From Aphrocallistes beatrix (Eukaryota; Porifera; Hexactinellida; Sceptrulophora; Aphrocallistidae), in contig OY725502.1 of NCBI GenBank assembly GCA_963281255.1, positions 682,001-746,000 on the forward strand: a stretch of 64,000 nt of DNA. Direction: 5' to 3'. The translations under genes and the position numbers were made by a program. The notes under the pieces are model-generated. The model did no database searches. It was given only the letters and a program-made list of their open reading frames with translations, and was not told the origin of the DNA. Positions 30,350 to 42,300 of this stretch are shown here, in pieces. The number at the start of each line of letters is the position of its first letter. Position 1 is the first letter of the stretch.

Positions 30350-31261
30350 AGTTTCTTCATAATTATCTAATCATTGATTAATTCAGCACTTGGAGATTTT
30401 GTGATTCATTTCGTTTGTCTGGTTATATTCTATTTATTTGCAACTGATTGAAGATTCTACAATCAAATCCGTGCCTTGTTATATTCTATAAATATCCATA
30501 GCATTCCGTTATAGTGATTTTAACTTGGGAAAAGGAATATTTCACAATTATTTTTAAATTGTAAATTATTTTTCAATATTAATTATAAGATAACTGTAAA
30601 ATTGTTGTAAATTATTTTAAAATAATTGCAAAAGTACTTTAAAATAAGCTCGCTTCGCGCACTTACGTGCCGCGGCTAGCAAACATTTCGCGAGCACAGA
30701 GTCGCCCTACGAACACGCGCTGGTGATATATGACTAATAATTCAGACGCTCCATACGGGCGGCAAATATTGATTATTTTCACTAATCCATCTAGAAAGTT
30801 AAATTTATGTATCTATTGTGAAAAAAATAAATTATCAACCACATAGTTTCGGAAATATGTAATTCAAAATTCACACTACTAAGAACCAAAAGTCAACAGC
30901 TGAAAGCTAGCCTCTAGCATAATTTTGAGATTTGTTTATATTGTATAGCTATATTATAGGAAAAAAATATTTAAAAGATTTTTGACACCTTTTGTGAAAG
31001 AAGACGTGAACATGTTGCAGAATCTGTACTCTTGTTCAAATCTCTACCAAACATATAAGGAATATATTATCCAAATTTGCTGTCATTTAGTCCAATCGAA
31101 TTTCCTTGAGTGAGCAGACAGATGGGCGCACGAATGTTACTCACCGATCATGACATATTTTGAAATAATTGCAAAATAATTTGAAATTATTTTACAGTTA
31201 TTTGACTATTAACAATGGGTTACAGTGGATTTATAGTAAAAGCATTTGGTGTTGAACAAGC
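30350..31261. other. AT-rich spacer with decayed GC-rich repeat
   Basis: No gene is seen. About 30648-30760 is a decayed copy of the dispersed GC-rich repeat (GCTCGCTTCGCGC, GCCGCGGCTAGC). AAAATAATT-like words recur around 30550-30640 and 31160-31200. The MCM7 promoter must lie here. Confidence 0.5.
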
Positions 31262-34200
31262 ATGCCGGTGCCTGACTATGCAGAGGAGAAGAAGAAGATT
31301 CAGCGGTTCGTCAGAGAGTTCTACCTCAGTACGTCGGGGCATCAAGGGCCGGGGAAGCTGTTCAAGTACCTGGACCGTATCACTCAGCTCTCGCACAGAG
31401 AGGAAGTGGAGCTGGTGATAGATCTCGATGACGTCAGTGAGTTCGACGTGGAGCTAGCAGACGCTGTGAGGCAGAACGCTCGGAGATACCAAATGCTGTT
31501 CTCTGAGGTTGTGTTTGAAATGCTCCCTGAAGTGAGAACCAAGTTAGTTCACATTCATGCCTGAACGTGTATCATAAGGGAGACGGAAGCAGTTGTATAG
31601 TCATAGCCATAGGCGTAACTCCAGGGGTGGCAGGGGTAGCGTGCCACCCCAAATATATGTTTACAAATCTCACCACCCCAGCTAACCATGAAAAAATCAA
31701 AATAGTTACGCCTATGGTCATAGCCACACCCAGGGCAGTCACAGGAATTTTCCAAACTGGGACGAGGCGGGGCTAAAGAAAAAAATCCGGGGGCCTGATT
31801 TTAGCTTAGGTGGCCGAATGAAATCTAGAATCAAACTCGGGCAAATGCCCCCCTGGGACCCCCCCTGACCGCCCCTGCATTACATGTCTGGTATTCTTAG
31901 AGAAGTGGCGCCGAGGGACGCGCTGGACGTGTTCGTGGAGCACCGTCTGCTCCTGAGACAGCGAGCGCAGCAGTCCACACAGGAGAGCATCCGCGACGTG
32001 AGGCGCAGCTACCCCCCGGACCTGCTGAGGCGCTACGAGGTCTACTTCAAGGCCACTTCTCAGCAGCCAGTGCTGTCCGTGCGAGAGCTCAGGGCTCATC
32101 ACATCGGGAAGCTAGTCTCCCTCAGGGGGATCGTCACGCGGGCTACCGAGGTAGGCTAGCCTAACTTGAACGATTCTCCTCATAGATTGTTACTTGTTAT
32201 CCAACCACTTATCAGGTGAAGCCGTCAGTGCAGGTGGCTACGTACACTTGTGACCAGTGCGGAGCGGAGACCTACCAGCCGGTGGGCGGGCCCAGCTTCA
32301 TGCCTCTGACCATGTGTCCGAGTGCTGAGTGCCAGCACAACAAGTCCGGAGGGAGATTGTTCATGCAGACACGAGGCTCCAAATTCGTCAAATTCCAGGT
32401 CTGACAGCAATCTCCTATCTTTATGCAATCTCAGCTGCTATTCAAATACTACAGCCTTTGTACTTGATTTGATTGATTCGTTTTAACGAATTCTATTTGA
32501 CATCTCATAAGCTAGGATTTTGTTTGTTTGTCCGAATTGATTAGAGAGCTGGCAAGTTCTAGGAATATTATATTATCTTCAGCTCGTGTTGTAGGAGCTA
32601 CGAGTGCAGGAGCAGAGTGACCAGGTGCCCATAGGTAATGTTCCTCGCTCTGTGACGGTGCAAGCGTGCGGGGAAGTGACGAGACAAGCAGCACCAGGCG
32701 ACCACGTGGCCATGACTGGGATATTCCTCCCCGTCATGAAGACGGGCTTCAAGCAGACTTCTCAGGGAATACTCACTGAGACACATCTGGATGCTCACCG
32801 TATTATCAAGCTCAAGAAAACCGAGTCGGTCAGTTATTATATTGGCCATTCTTTATACAGAATATGATTGAAACTCTATAGTAGCTGAACAATGATCTTA
32901 TCGTTCGATACGAGCTAGACTCGCCCATTAACCAAGGAATAAGTTAGTACACATAGCGTGTGTAGGATCAAGAGAAAGAAGATGGAGAACTGACTGAGGA
33001 GGATCTAGAAGAATTGTCCACCAGACAGGACTTCTACGAGACACTATCCGCCTCTCTGGCTCCAGAGATATACGGACACGAAGACGTGAAGAAAGCACTG
33101 CTCCTCCTCCTCGTAGGGGGAGTCGAAAGATGCACGCGAGGCGTCAAGATCCGCGGGAGTATCAATATCTGTCTGATGGGGGACCCCGGGGTAGCGAAGA
33201 GCCAGCTCCTCTCTTATATAGACAAGCTCGCCCCGCGGAGCCAGTACACCACGGGGAGGGGCAGCTCCGGAGTGGGACTGACAGCTGCCGTCATGAAGGA
33301 CCCGGTGACGGGGGAGTTCGTCCTGGAGGGAGGAGCTCTGGTGCTGGCGGACCAGGGGATCTGCTGCATCGACGAGTTCGATAAGATGATGGACTCCGAC
33401 AGGTGGGATTGGAATGCAAACATTGCCGGGTTTAACCAAAACATCAAAATACGAGACTGTGTATTTTGATCAGAAATGTGCAATTTCAATACTAATTAAC
33501 ACAAATTCCAAATTTCTGATCAAAATATAGTCTAAAAAATCCCAGTAAAAATTGCCAACATTTTTATAGTTTAATTATTCATACCTTGATACAAACTTGC
33601 ACAAGAGTGTCACGCGTTCCAATTCCGCAGAACTGCTATCCACGAAGTGATGGAGCAGCAGACGATATCCATCGCGAAGGCTGGAATAATGACAACACTG
33701 AACGCGCGGGCCTCCATCCTAGCAGCGGCCAATCCTGCCTACGGGCGCTACAACATCAAGAAGTCCGCAGAGGCGAACATTCAGCTGCCGGCCGCCCTGC
33801 TCTCCCGGTTCGACCTCCTGTGGCTGATCCGTGACAAGTGCGACGCTGAGAATGACCTGAGACTCGCCCAGCACATCACGTACGTGCACCAGAACCTGAC
33901 GCAGCCAGAGGGGAATGTGACGCCTATTAATGTGGACCTGATGTCCAGATACCTCAACAACTGTAGGAAGCACGTCCCCATCGTAAGTTACGTCTGATAA
34001 CCGGAGAATTGTACTCATTTTGTGGTTTACTTAGAACTGCCAAGCTTTGTAACTGAAAAAAATTATTAATAATCGATTATTAATAAATTATTAATAATCG
34101 AACAAACAACTTTTCCGATTTAGTCGAGTGAGCATAATATCTCAATGTTAGTTCATTTTTATCACATGAGGTTCATGGTAAGCTCCTTAGGCCGTATTGT

Positions 34201-34781
34201 ACTAGCAATTATGAGTAATGTGTTACGTTCTGATCCCATACAAGGTTCCGACCGGTCTGAACGAGTACATCACGAGTGCCTACGTGGAGCTACGCAAGGA
34301 GGCTCGCTCTCAGCATTCCAGACACACACAGACGTTTGTGAGTGCGCGAACCCTCCTCGCCATTCTCAGACTCTCCACCGCCCTGGCCAAGCTGCGGCTG
34401 GCAGACAGTGTGGAGAAGGACGACATCAAGGAAGCCATCCGTCTGATCGAGATGTCCAAGTCCTCTCTCTACGACGAAGCGGAGAAGCACTCAGGGGTGA
34501 ATCCTGTGGATGCGGTGTTTGGGATTATCCGGGACGCGTCTCTCGGAGCCAAAAACAACACCCTAGCTTTCGAGGAGGCCAGACAGAGGTGTCTGGCTAA
34601 AGGGTTAGTACAGATAATCCAGTGTCTCCCATCTTACAGTGTTGAATTGAACTGTATCGGTTTATTCTGATTTATTCTGTGTAGATATACTCCAGACCAG
34701 TTCGAAGCTTGTCTAGAGGAGTACGAGACGCTGAATATCCTGCAAGTGAACCCCTCCCGCACCTCGATCACTTTTGTCTGA
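31262..34781 (+). CDS. MCM7: MCM7 replicative helicase subunit
   Basis: Exons: 31262-31531, 31901-32150, 32216-32398, 32595-32828, 32966-33402, 33631-33982, 34245-34603, 34685-34781. Features in order: the N-terminal MCM domain ([10 protein letters not shown]), the zinc finger [11 protein letters not shown]...C...C, the Walker A site [20 protein letters not shown], the Walker B site CCIDEFDK, the arginine finger [10 protein letters not shown], and a C-terminal winged helix ending SRTSITFV. All joins from exon 2 on are in phase. Exon 1 ends in phase 0 but exon 2 needs a preceding phase 2, so a micro-exon or an altered splice site is missing there; two MITEs sit in that intron. MCM7 is a subunit of the MCM2-7 ring that unwinds DNA at replication forks. 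Confidence 0.95.
31608..31716. mobile_element. hAT-like MITE in MCM7 intron 1, perfect 8-bp TSD
   Basis: Perfect 13-bp terminal inverted repeats CATAGGCGTAACT/AGTTACGCCTATG bound 109 bp. The flanking 8 bp GTCATAGC (31600-31607 and 31717-31724) are identical. Non-coding. Confidence 0.92.
31731..31877. mobile_element. hAT-like MITE, relative of 21921-22085
   Basis: Shares TCACAGGAATTTTCCAAAC and the GACCGCCCCTG end with the 21921 element. The left end is changed (CAGGGCAGTC) and no target duplication is seen, so it is an older copy. It ends only 23 bp before MCM7 exon 2. Confidence 0.8.
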
Positions 34782-35176
34782 CATTGCATCACTACATTTC
34801 ACACATCAGTGTTCTAGTTCTCTACATTCTGTGTACTAATGTGATTCTATGCACGTTTATCAGACTAGACGCAATTCATGATAACTTATCTAGATTCTCA
34901 CTTATTAACACTTCAATTTTATTTGCTTCTAATATTAGAATCTAAAATCACGATTAATTTATTTATTATGATTTCATATGAAGAAATGCCGCGAATCTCT
35001 CCCACACTTTTCTCTGATCACTTTTGTCTGACATTGCATTCACTACATTTCACACATCAGTTAAGGATAACAAAAATTTGGAGAATTAAACGTTCCGCGT
35101 TTAAGTTTTGCTAACTAACCTTTGACTTTATTTGTGTATTTGTACTATTCCTTAGCTATTTATAGCTGACGTTGTA
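34782..35176. other. Spacer with duplicated MCM7 3' end
   Basis: About 45 bp at 35015-35062 repeat the MCM7 terminal codons and following 3' flank (34767-34811; GATCACTTTTGTCTGACATT in both), with a one-base difference. It was probably a small local duplication. No other gene is seen before the elongase start. Confidence 0.6.
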
Positions 35177-35899
35177 ATGGGCTACACTATTCCAGGCGTT
35201 CTACTCACCTTCGTTGGCCTCCCTTCTTTCCCGATCTTCGTCGGATACCTCTGTATCCTTCCCTTGTCACTGGTTTGGGTGAGATGTGTACCCAAACTCA
35301 ATCTGAAATGGACCTTAGTATGCTACAACCTGTTCTGCGTTGTAATCAGCGCTATCTGCACTGTGGTCGGGTTTAAAGAGTACTTGAGCTACGCTACCTT
35401 GTACGAACTAGTGGAGGTTAGCGGGCTTTTGAAGCAGATATTCTTCCTCTACTGGATGAGCAAACTGCTCGAGTTGCTCGACACTGTGTTCATGCTACTG
35501 AAGCACAGTCTGAAGCAGATGTCATTTCTGCACATATTCCACCACTCCACGATGGTTCTACTAGCAGATTATGGTTACAATATAAGTCCTTGGCGGCCAA
35601 TGAGCGTGCTTATATTTTTAAACTCCTTTGTACACGTGTGGATGTACTTGTACTATGCAATCTCTGTTGTCAAGAAGGTAGACACGTTTTGGAAGAGAAT
35701 GATCACTCACATACAGTTCATTCAGTTCTTCATTATGTTGATATTCGCCTTTCCTGGCTATTACGTGTACGGGTTCTGTGTCTACAGCGTTCTGTATCCC
35801 GCTTTAATGGTGGTACTCTTCAGCAATTTCTACTACAATGCTTTTATCAAGAAAAATAAGGGACATCAAAGAGTAGAAATGGAGAAGAAAGTCACATAG
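35177..35899 (+). CDS. ELO-family very-long-chain fatty acid elongase
   Basis: Intronless ORF of 240 residues. All family motifs are present: KxxExxDT (K96, E99, D102, T103), the histidine box HIFHH (H119-H123), HVWMYLYY (153-160) and TxxQxxQ (T177, Q180, Q183). Multiple hydrophobic helices place it in the ER membrane, where it would condense malonyl-CoA with long acyl-CoA. It is 30-60 residues shorter than vertebrate ELOVLs, missing part of the N-terminus, and its basic C-terminus (KKNKGHQ...EKKVT) lacks a perfect KKxx signal. Substrate class (saturated or polyunsaturated) cannot be fixed from sequence by eye. Confidence 0.93.
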   Translation: MGYTIPGVLLTFVGLPSFPIFVGYLCILPLSLVWVRCVPKLNLKWTLVCYNLFCVVISAICTVVGFKEYLSYATLYELVEVSGLLKQIFFLYWMSKLLELLDTVFMLLKHSLKQMSFLHIFHHSTMVLLADYGYNISPWRPMSVLIFLNSFVHVWMYLYYAISVVKKVDTFWKRMITHIQFIQFFIMLIFAFPGYYVYGFCVYSVLYPALMVVLFSNFYYNAFIKKNKGHQRVEMEKKVT

Positions 35900-36333
35900 G
35901 TATGCCCTGTGGAATTATATATCGAATTTATTCGTTTTCGTGAATATATTGATTTATCTAGTACATTAACTAAATAAGTTTTGCAACTAGAGTATTCTAT
36001 CTTATTTTATTTATTTTATGATCAATTATTTGTTGTTTTAATTTCATAGGTGCTAGCTACTTACTATTTAAACTTGATTCTGGCATTCGTGGAATATTAT
36101 ATACTATTTCATTTGAAGGCTTAAGAGTTATATTATAAAAATTATTGTAACTTTTGTACTTTCTGAACATCAGTTTATATACTACGTAGTTCATGTGTTT
36201 TCTGGTTGCTTCACTAACCTTATAAACGCAAATTTTCATTGCAACCTGTCCACCCTATAAGACAGTATAGAGCGCTAAAGAGAGGTTGAATAGATGTTGA
36301 CACTAACTGTACTGCTAATGCAATAGAGTGCCT
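35900..36333. other. AT-rich spacer before the giant Tudor gene
   Basis: No gene or repeat is recognised. An acceptor-like CTAATGCAATAG lies 8-20 bp before the ATG at 36334, so the first listed Tudor exon could be internal, with a 5' exon in this stretch. Confidence 0.4.
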
Positions 36334-39300
36334 ATGTCCAGAAGCACGCGTAATTTCCTAGACAGGTGTAGGGTCGTGCTGAGCAAGAGCCAGCAAGTGA
36401 GCGTGAAGGAGGTTCACAGCAGCGGTTGCTTCTACATCCAACTCCTCGAGACAGATGACGCGTACAAGCTGGATGAGATGTACGAGAGGCTAGAGAGACA
36501 GATGGCCACCCCTCCCTGGCCCAGATACTCACCGAAACTGGGAGAGATTGTCCTATCCTACTCCAAGTTCGTAATAAGTTTGTTATAGTCAGAGGTAGTT
36601 TTATAAGCTCACAGGCAGTGTTTCCCTCAGAATTATTGTAAAGCGTTTTAATTTTTATATTTATGTGGTTATTCCATTAAATCCATTAGTTAACAGCAAA
36701 AGCACGTTTTTTGACAAACTAATGCGTTACATTACGCGCTTAACGCCTCGGGGAAACACCGCTCACAGGATCCACACATGCATTCATAATAGCCTGCAAT
36801 TATGTTGAATTATAGAATATTAGATTTTTCATCATTGTACATGTGTGAACCTGACTGCATTAAATTAATCCACTAAATACACTGAAGCCGGCATGGCATC
36901 AACCCTGTAACCTGAAGTCCGTATTGTTAGAGCACGGAGCTGTGTGAGCAGATCCGAGGTTGTGAGTCTGTTCGGAGCTCAGGAACAGGTACGCGTGTTC
37001 CACGTGGACTACGGCAGCTACGAGAGTGTCCCCCTATCCCGCCTCGCCCCGCTCCCCAGCCATGCCATCCAGCCCACGCGGCAGGCAGTCAAGTGCTGTC
37101 TCTCCGACGCCACCTGTCTCACACCTGATGGCGTGGACACTCTGTCTGCCCTCACGCTGGAGAAGGAGCTGGGCGCGGTGCTGGAGTGGAGCTACGACCT
37201 GGTGCTGTACTACGTCACGCTGTCACAGCAGAACGGGAAGGGCAGCGTGGGGGAGCTGCTCGTGTCTCAGGGCATGGCCACTCCTCTCGTTAGGAGCTCG
37301 ATGCTGGAGGTCGGACTGGAGGTGAGTATCACATTTGTTCTTAACATAGATCCGTACAGTTTATAGTTTGTTTGTGTCTCAGGTTTCATGCCACTTGTCA
37401 GCTGTGATATCTCCTTCTGAGCTCTACTTCCACTTCTCCTCCGATCTGAAGAACCTGAGAGAGCTAGAGACCCTGATTAACTCGTCTCGCCTCTCCCCCT
37501 TCCGATCCATGGCTCCGCTCCCCGACTCCTTGGCGCGGGAGGGTGCCTACTGCCTGGTGCAGAACCCTGTCGACATGATGAAGTACAGAGCCAGAGTCTC
37601 CTACGTCAGACCTACTGACAGGACCGCGCAAGTCAACCTTGTGGATTTCGGAGATACGATCAATGTGAGTCGCATTGCAAAACTTGTATTGTTATGAATC
37701 TTATGATGTTGTAGTACTGAAACAGACACGTCCATACGTACAACTATGTACTTGCATTATACAATGCACCTCACTCCATTCACCCCAACACTTGCATACT
37801 TGTATCTAACACAGATCATGAGACTTTCAGTATATGAACATTGTATTCAGATAACTGAACCAATGAACTCTTTCTGTTTTGTTACAATTCTCCGATTGCT
37901 CCGGACACAGGTAGCGTACGACCACCTGTTCATCATGACGCCTGACACAGCCCAGCAACCCGCACTCTGCTTCGCGAGCTGTCTCAGCATGAGACCCACC
38001 AACTCCCCTAGCTGGCGCCCGGAGGCCAGGGAGGCGCTGCTGTCTCTGGGACAGAAACACCGGATGAACTTCGAAGTGGTGGTTAACAACCGCATCGGGA
38101 CTGTGCACTGGTTGAAGGTGTTCTCCTCAGACACGAGACGCCCGATGGAGGAGTCTCTCCTGCATCTGGGCTCGAAGGAGAGCAACTACTACCTCAACCT
38201 GTACCGCACCCCTCACGGGCTGGGACTGGAGGAAGGGCAGAATGAGGCGGCATGTGTTACTCACGTGCTGGACTGGAATACGTTCTATGTTCAGCTGACC
38301 AAGCATTCGGGAGAACTGGACTGGCTCACTGAGAGGTAAGAGTACCTTGATGCTCAAACTATGCTCATATTATGCTCAAAATATGCTAAAATTATGCTCA
38401 AAATATGCTAAAATTATGCTCAAAATATGCTAAAATTATGCTCAAAATATGCTCAAAATATGCCCAAAATATGCTAAAATTATACCCAAAATATGCTCAA
38501 AATTTGCTCAAATTATGCTCAAATTATGCTCAAAATATGCTCAAATTATGCTCAAAATATTTATGACGGGAAATTAACATTATGCTCGAATTATTTTTGA
38601 CGGGAAATTAACATTATGCTCAAATTATTTATGACAGGAAATTAACATTACAAGCGCGCTTCGCTTGCTTGCGCTCCGCGGCTGGCGGACACTTTGTGTC
38701 CGCCAGAGGCGCCCTTTGGACGCCTGTGGTCACCATTGATTAATTATATTGGTGATAACATCTCTAAATACCTAAAATTAGTAAGGGAGCGCCGCTTCCC
38801 CTGCACTACACCCCCGATTCCGCCGTATTATGATCTCACTGCATGGCTTAGGTTGGCGGAATCCTTCTCAGACACAGAGCTAGACGAGCAGTCTCTCCGC
38901 AGTCCCACTGAAGGAGTCCTGTGCGCGGCTCCCTACTACGAGGCTAACACCTGGGCGAGAGCTGTGGTGACTAGTGTGCCACATTGCACCGGAGACAAAG
39001 TGCAGCTCTTCTACATAGACTACGGGAATAAGGACGATGTGAGCAATGCAGTACTGTTATAGTAAACTATCCAAGTCTCATGTCCGCCAAATTGTTTATT
39101 TTAATCAGAGTACAATGGCTTAAAGTTGTTACCTTTCTACTACGTACTTTGGTACAACATTGTACACTAAGGTTTAGTAGTACTTCCAGTTTGAGGTTTG
39201 TGACAGTGGAAACCTTTAATTCCTGAGGTTGCCAGCAATCACTTGGCTACGCATAGCTATGATCGTACAGAGAATATTCCCTAACTTCCATCATATTTCA

Positions 39301-42300
39301 TTGGTTAAACATTGCAGTTACAGTAACTTTCCCGCAGCATTGCATTGCATTATTATTAATTAAGAAATGAATTCCTGCGTTCACACAGGTGCTGCCCTAC
39401 GACCTGAAGATAATCCCGACCTTCGCAATGCACCACCCAGCCATGGCTATAGAGTGCGGTCTGAATGCGACGAGACAGAGGGCTACCTACAACCTGGAGG
39501 AGTTCAAAGATCTCGTCACACAGAAAGCTCTCTCCCTCACAGTCATCAAGAAGTCTGGAGGTATGACAAATCGGTTCACGAATGGGAACTGAATTCTGAT
39601 GTATTGTGTGTATAATGCTATTATACCTATTCAATGTGTAGATAAGTATTCAGTCACACTCGTGGATAAAATGACGGGAGGTGGAACAGACATTTTGGAT
39701 TCTTTAGAAATATCTTTCAACACCTCGCCGGTCTCTTCTGCTAGTTTTGATTCGCTTCCCACTTCTCCTCTGAGTCCTGTTGCTATCCCGATGCGCTCCC
39801 TACCTCTCAACAAGAAGATCAGACTCATGTGTACAGATGCGGACTCTCCCAACCATTTTAGATGTCAGGTAAGATACGCACAATCCAGTGACATAATACG
39901 TTTAGTCCAAATGTTAACAAAAATATAATTAAGTAATACGGAAATATGCCCAAAATATGCTCAAAATATGCTCAAAATATGCCATACTTGCCAACTGTCC
40001 CGTTTTTGGCGGGACGTCCCGCTTTTTTCACTCTTCTATTGAGCTATTTTTACGAGTGTCCCGCTTTTACTTGAAATTTCCCCATTATGTCCCGCTTTTT
40101 TAATTCTATGTATAGTACATTTCTATTGCGTCCCGCCATGTCCCGCCAAATTCAACGCTGAGTCCCGCTTTTATCATGGCTCAGGTTGGCATGTATAATA
40201 TGCTCAAAATAAATGTATGTCCGATTGTAATTCCATTCCTACTTTTGTATTAATTTGTAAATCGCTACAAGACCAATATATTGCAGGGTTGATCTGGGGA
40301 GGGATGACTGCTATTTCCTTTGAGATTGAGGCGGTAGTGCAATTCAATTTGGGAACCATCACCAGTTTTGACTACAAGAAGACAAATGATTATCTTGCAG
40401 GATAATATCTTCCAGTCACAAGAACTTACTTGTTAGAATTATATTTGATAGTTCCAATTAATTAAGCAATTGTGCAACCGAGGGAACATCTCAACAGGAT
40501 GACCTCACTGAGACATAAGGACATTTTAATTGTCTTTGTTTAAGTAAATTTATATACTATAACAATTATCCACGCTTGCTGATAGTAATACATTCGTAGT
40601 AATAAATTCTATCAGAAATTAAACAAATACAGTAAAAAGTTTATTTTCAAAAACAGATTCCTTGTGTGCGTCTGTAAATTTTTAGTACAAAAATCAGGTC
40701 CGCTCCGGAAGAACCTCATAAATCTAAACTGTATTCTTATTAGATAGATTTATCTTAAGTTGAACCACAAGGCAAACAAAATCTCAGAATGCTACGATAT
40801 CTCAAGATATTACGATCTCTAGATAGATAGATATATACAAGCGCGCTTCGCTTGCTTGCGCTGCGCGGCTGGCGGACACTTTGTGTCCGCCGGAGGCTCC
40901 CTTCGGTCGCCTGGGGTCACATTGGTTAATTATAAGGGATAATGCGTCTCTAAATATGTCTGTCCTACTGTGATAATCGATATCACTCGAAAAATCACCA
41001 AATTTGTAAATTTTAAAATTTTTGATGTGTGATGATGTATACTATGGGCTAACCCAGATTATATCCCCAACCCTAATAGGGGACCAGTCAACTCGTACCA
41101 ACTACCAACTCGTCCAAAAGCACTTGATCAACTCGTACCAATTACTGTGAAATACAGTTGTAACAACATAGAAAACCTGGAACCAGTCAACTCGTCTCAA
41201 AATTCACTTATAGTATTAGGATTATTATCGTCTTTGTAGTGTGATATACGTAGTATAATATATATTAAAATATCCTGAGTTCATTTTTGTTTCAACATAG
41301 TACAGTAAGCCTTCGATTAGCCGAACAATTTCACTTCTCCAAATAGAAATCTTTAGCATGGGCAGAATATACCCGGTATATTCTGTCCTAGCCTAGATTA
41401 TGCCCCCTTAGGGGTATAATCTGGGCTAGGGGGCTATATTCTGGGCTAACCCACTTCATACCCTGGGGTATAATCTAGGCTGTTACACCGGATTACACTC
41501 CACAAAGCGACTCAGCCGAAGGCTTGCAAACATAGAATATGGGAGTTTTTATGCACATTACATACTAAAAGCAAAGTAATAGAAAATGCTAAAAAGAAGG
41601 ATATAATAGAATGAAAAAAGTAAACAGGTATATAATGACATACAGGAATGAAAACAAGAATAATTACTCAAAGGAAATTCAACATTCCAGTGAGCTATTG
41701 CCCAAATCTAGATTAGGGATTATTACCCGTAACGACATGACTAAGTCCTGTAGCCAAACTTTGGTTCAATGCAGCAATGACCTCGTTTACAGCTTCTTCT
41801 TGACTTCCAATGTTTTCAGATGCAATTGTGTCCGCTACATTTACATGTGCTACAGTACTTTTTCCCTGTTTACCATTCACCTGCACTTGAATATTATGAT
41901 ATGTTACACCGTCGTTTACAAAAGTCCCTCGCGTAGCCACGCGCATGACATCGTTTGTGTGTAACGTTCCCGCGCCTCTCCATAAATCCAAATATACAAG
42001 CTTCGCGATTACATCATTGGATTTATTTCTCTGATTCTGATTGGGTGGATAATAATTTGCAATTGGTCCTTCTTCGTTTATCTCCATAGGAATGACTGGA
42101 AGTTGATAGGTAGGTGCGTGGATATTCTAATCTAGGCTAGCTGGTATCTCCGTATTTATATGTGAGACTTGTTTACGCTACAGTAAAACTGACATGAGAA
42201 TAAGTGCAAAGTACAAAGCAGAATTGTTAACACTCAGTCGTATGAAGATATATTATTCGTAACTTTTGTATCACAAACTTTCCCAAATCATCATCTAAAT

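Noticed and set aside
40217-40405. 62-codon plus ORF in Tudor intron 7
   Set aside because: Short, lacks an ATG-supported context and any recognisable motif; including it would disrupt the exon 7-8 join.
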